A program made the translations under genes and the position numbers. The notes beneath the pieces were generated by a model, which saw only the letters and a program-made list of their open reading frames with translations, did not search any database and had not been told where the DNA came from. Shown here piece by piece: positions 5,216-5,327 of a stretch of 5,327 nt of DNA. The stretch lies in NCBI GenBank assembly GCA_011051425.1, contig DRLF01000403.1, positions 1 to 5,327 of the forward strand, in the 5' to 3' direction. Each line of letters starts with the position of its first letter. The stretch's first letter is position 1. The stretch is from Thiolapillus brandeum. Its GTDB lineage: Bacteria > Pseudomonadota > Gammaproteobacteria > Chromatiales > Chromatiaceae.

Positions 5216-5327
5216 GCATGGAAGACAGACTTGACGATCTGGAAGAAGCTCTGGAAGATCGGCTCGAAGAGGATTTCGAGGAGTGCAAATGGACCCGTGC
5301 GCTCAATGAAGTGACCCTGGTGGTGCC
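5212..5327 (+). CDS. nuoC: NADH-quinone oxidoreductase subunit C, N-terminal part only
   Basis: The first 38 codons of a gene cut by the right edge of the window. The identification rests on its place directly after nuoB and on the NuoC-like start: an N-terminal helix leading into a strand, ALNEVTLVV (30-38), as at the beginning of the 30-kDa complex I subunit fold. The first 24 residues are very acidic (13 Asp or Glu) with regularly spaced leucines (7, 10, 14, 18), suggesting an amphipathic helix. The ATG at 5212 overlaps the nuoB stop and has GAGGA 6 bases upstream; a second ATG two codons later (5218) is less well placed. A NuoCD fusion, as in E. coli, cannot be excluded from this fragment. 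Confidence 0.88.
   Translation, partial: MSMEDRLDDLEEALEDRLEEDFEECKWTRALNEVTLVV

Noticed and set aside
1..5327. Mobile elements, CRISPR arrays, attachment site beside the tRNA
   Set aside because: No transposase or integrase, no regularly spaced repeats, and no duplicated tRNA 3' end were seen; the tRNA is followed directly by a terminator and the nuo operon.

Overview
The window looks like ordinary chromosomal DNA from a proteobacterium, most likely a gammaproteobacterium. The evidence is the gene order tpiA-secG-tRNA-Leu(GAG) leading into a nuo operon, the proteobacterial sequence of each protein, and a NuoB of the alpha/beta/mitochondrial-like type. The genus cannot be read from the sequence. 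No mobile element, phage gene, CRISPR array or sign of recent transfer was seen.

Left half (1-2699, minus strand): a tightly packed four-gene cluster. In transcription order it holds a MoxR-family AAA+ ATPase, a DUF58 protein, a DUF4381 membrane protein, and the N-terminal third of a membrane-anchored von Willebrand factor A (VWA) protein of the BatA/BatB kind, cut by the window edge. The first two genes are 6 bases apart and the next two junctions overlap by 4 bases, so this is almost certainly one operon. Such MoxR/DUF58/VWA clusters are widespread and are thought to act as chaperone-like or metal-insertion/assembly systems at the inner membrane, but the substrate of this one cannot be inferred.

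Middle (2700-2900): a 201-base AT-rich divergent intergenic region. It holds a plausible sigma-70 promoter for tpiA, a weaker candidate for the moxR cluster on the other strand, and the tpiA ribosome binding site.

Right half (2901-5327, plus strand): tpiA (triosephosphate isomerase), secG (Sec translocon subunit with a long Ala/Pro/Val-rich tail) and a tRNA-Leu with anticodon GAG follow each other closely and end at a strong intrinsic terminator (4208-4242). After a 128-base gap with a good sigma-70 promoter, flanked by a direct repeat, come nuoA, nuoB and the start of nuoC. These encode the first subunits of the proton-pumping NADH dehydrogenase (complex I) and overlap one another, as expected for translational coupling.

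Nothing here amounts to a clearly new system. The least characterised part is the MoxR-DUF58-DUF4381-VWA cluster. The most interesting small signals are the repeat-flanked nuo promoter, the extended SecG tail, the acidic start of NuoC, and the DUF58 start codon that lacks a visible ribosome binding site.
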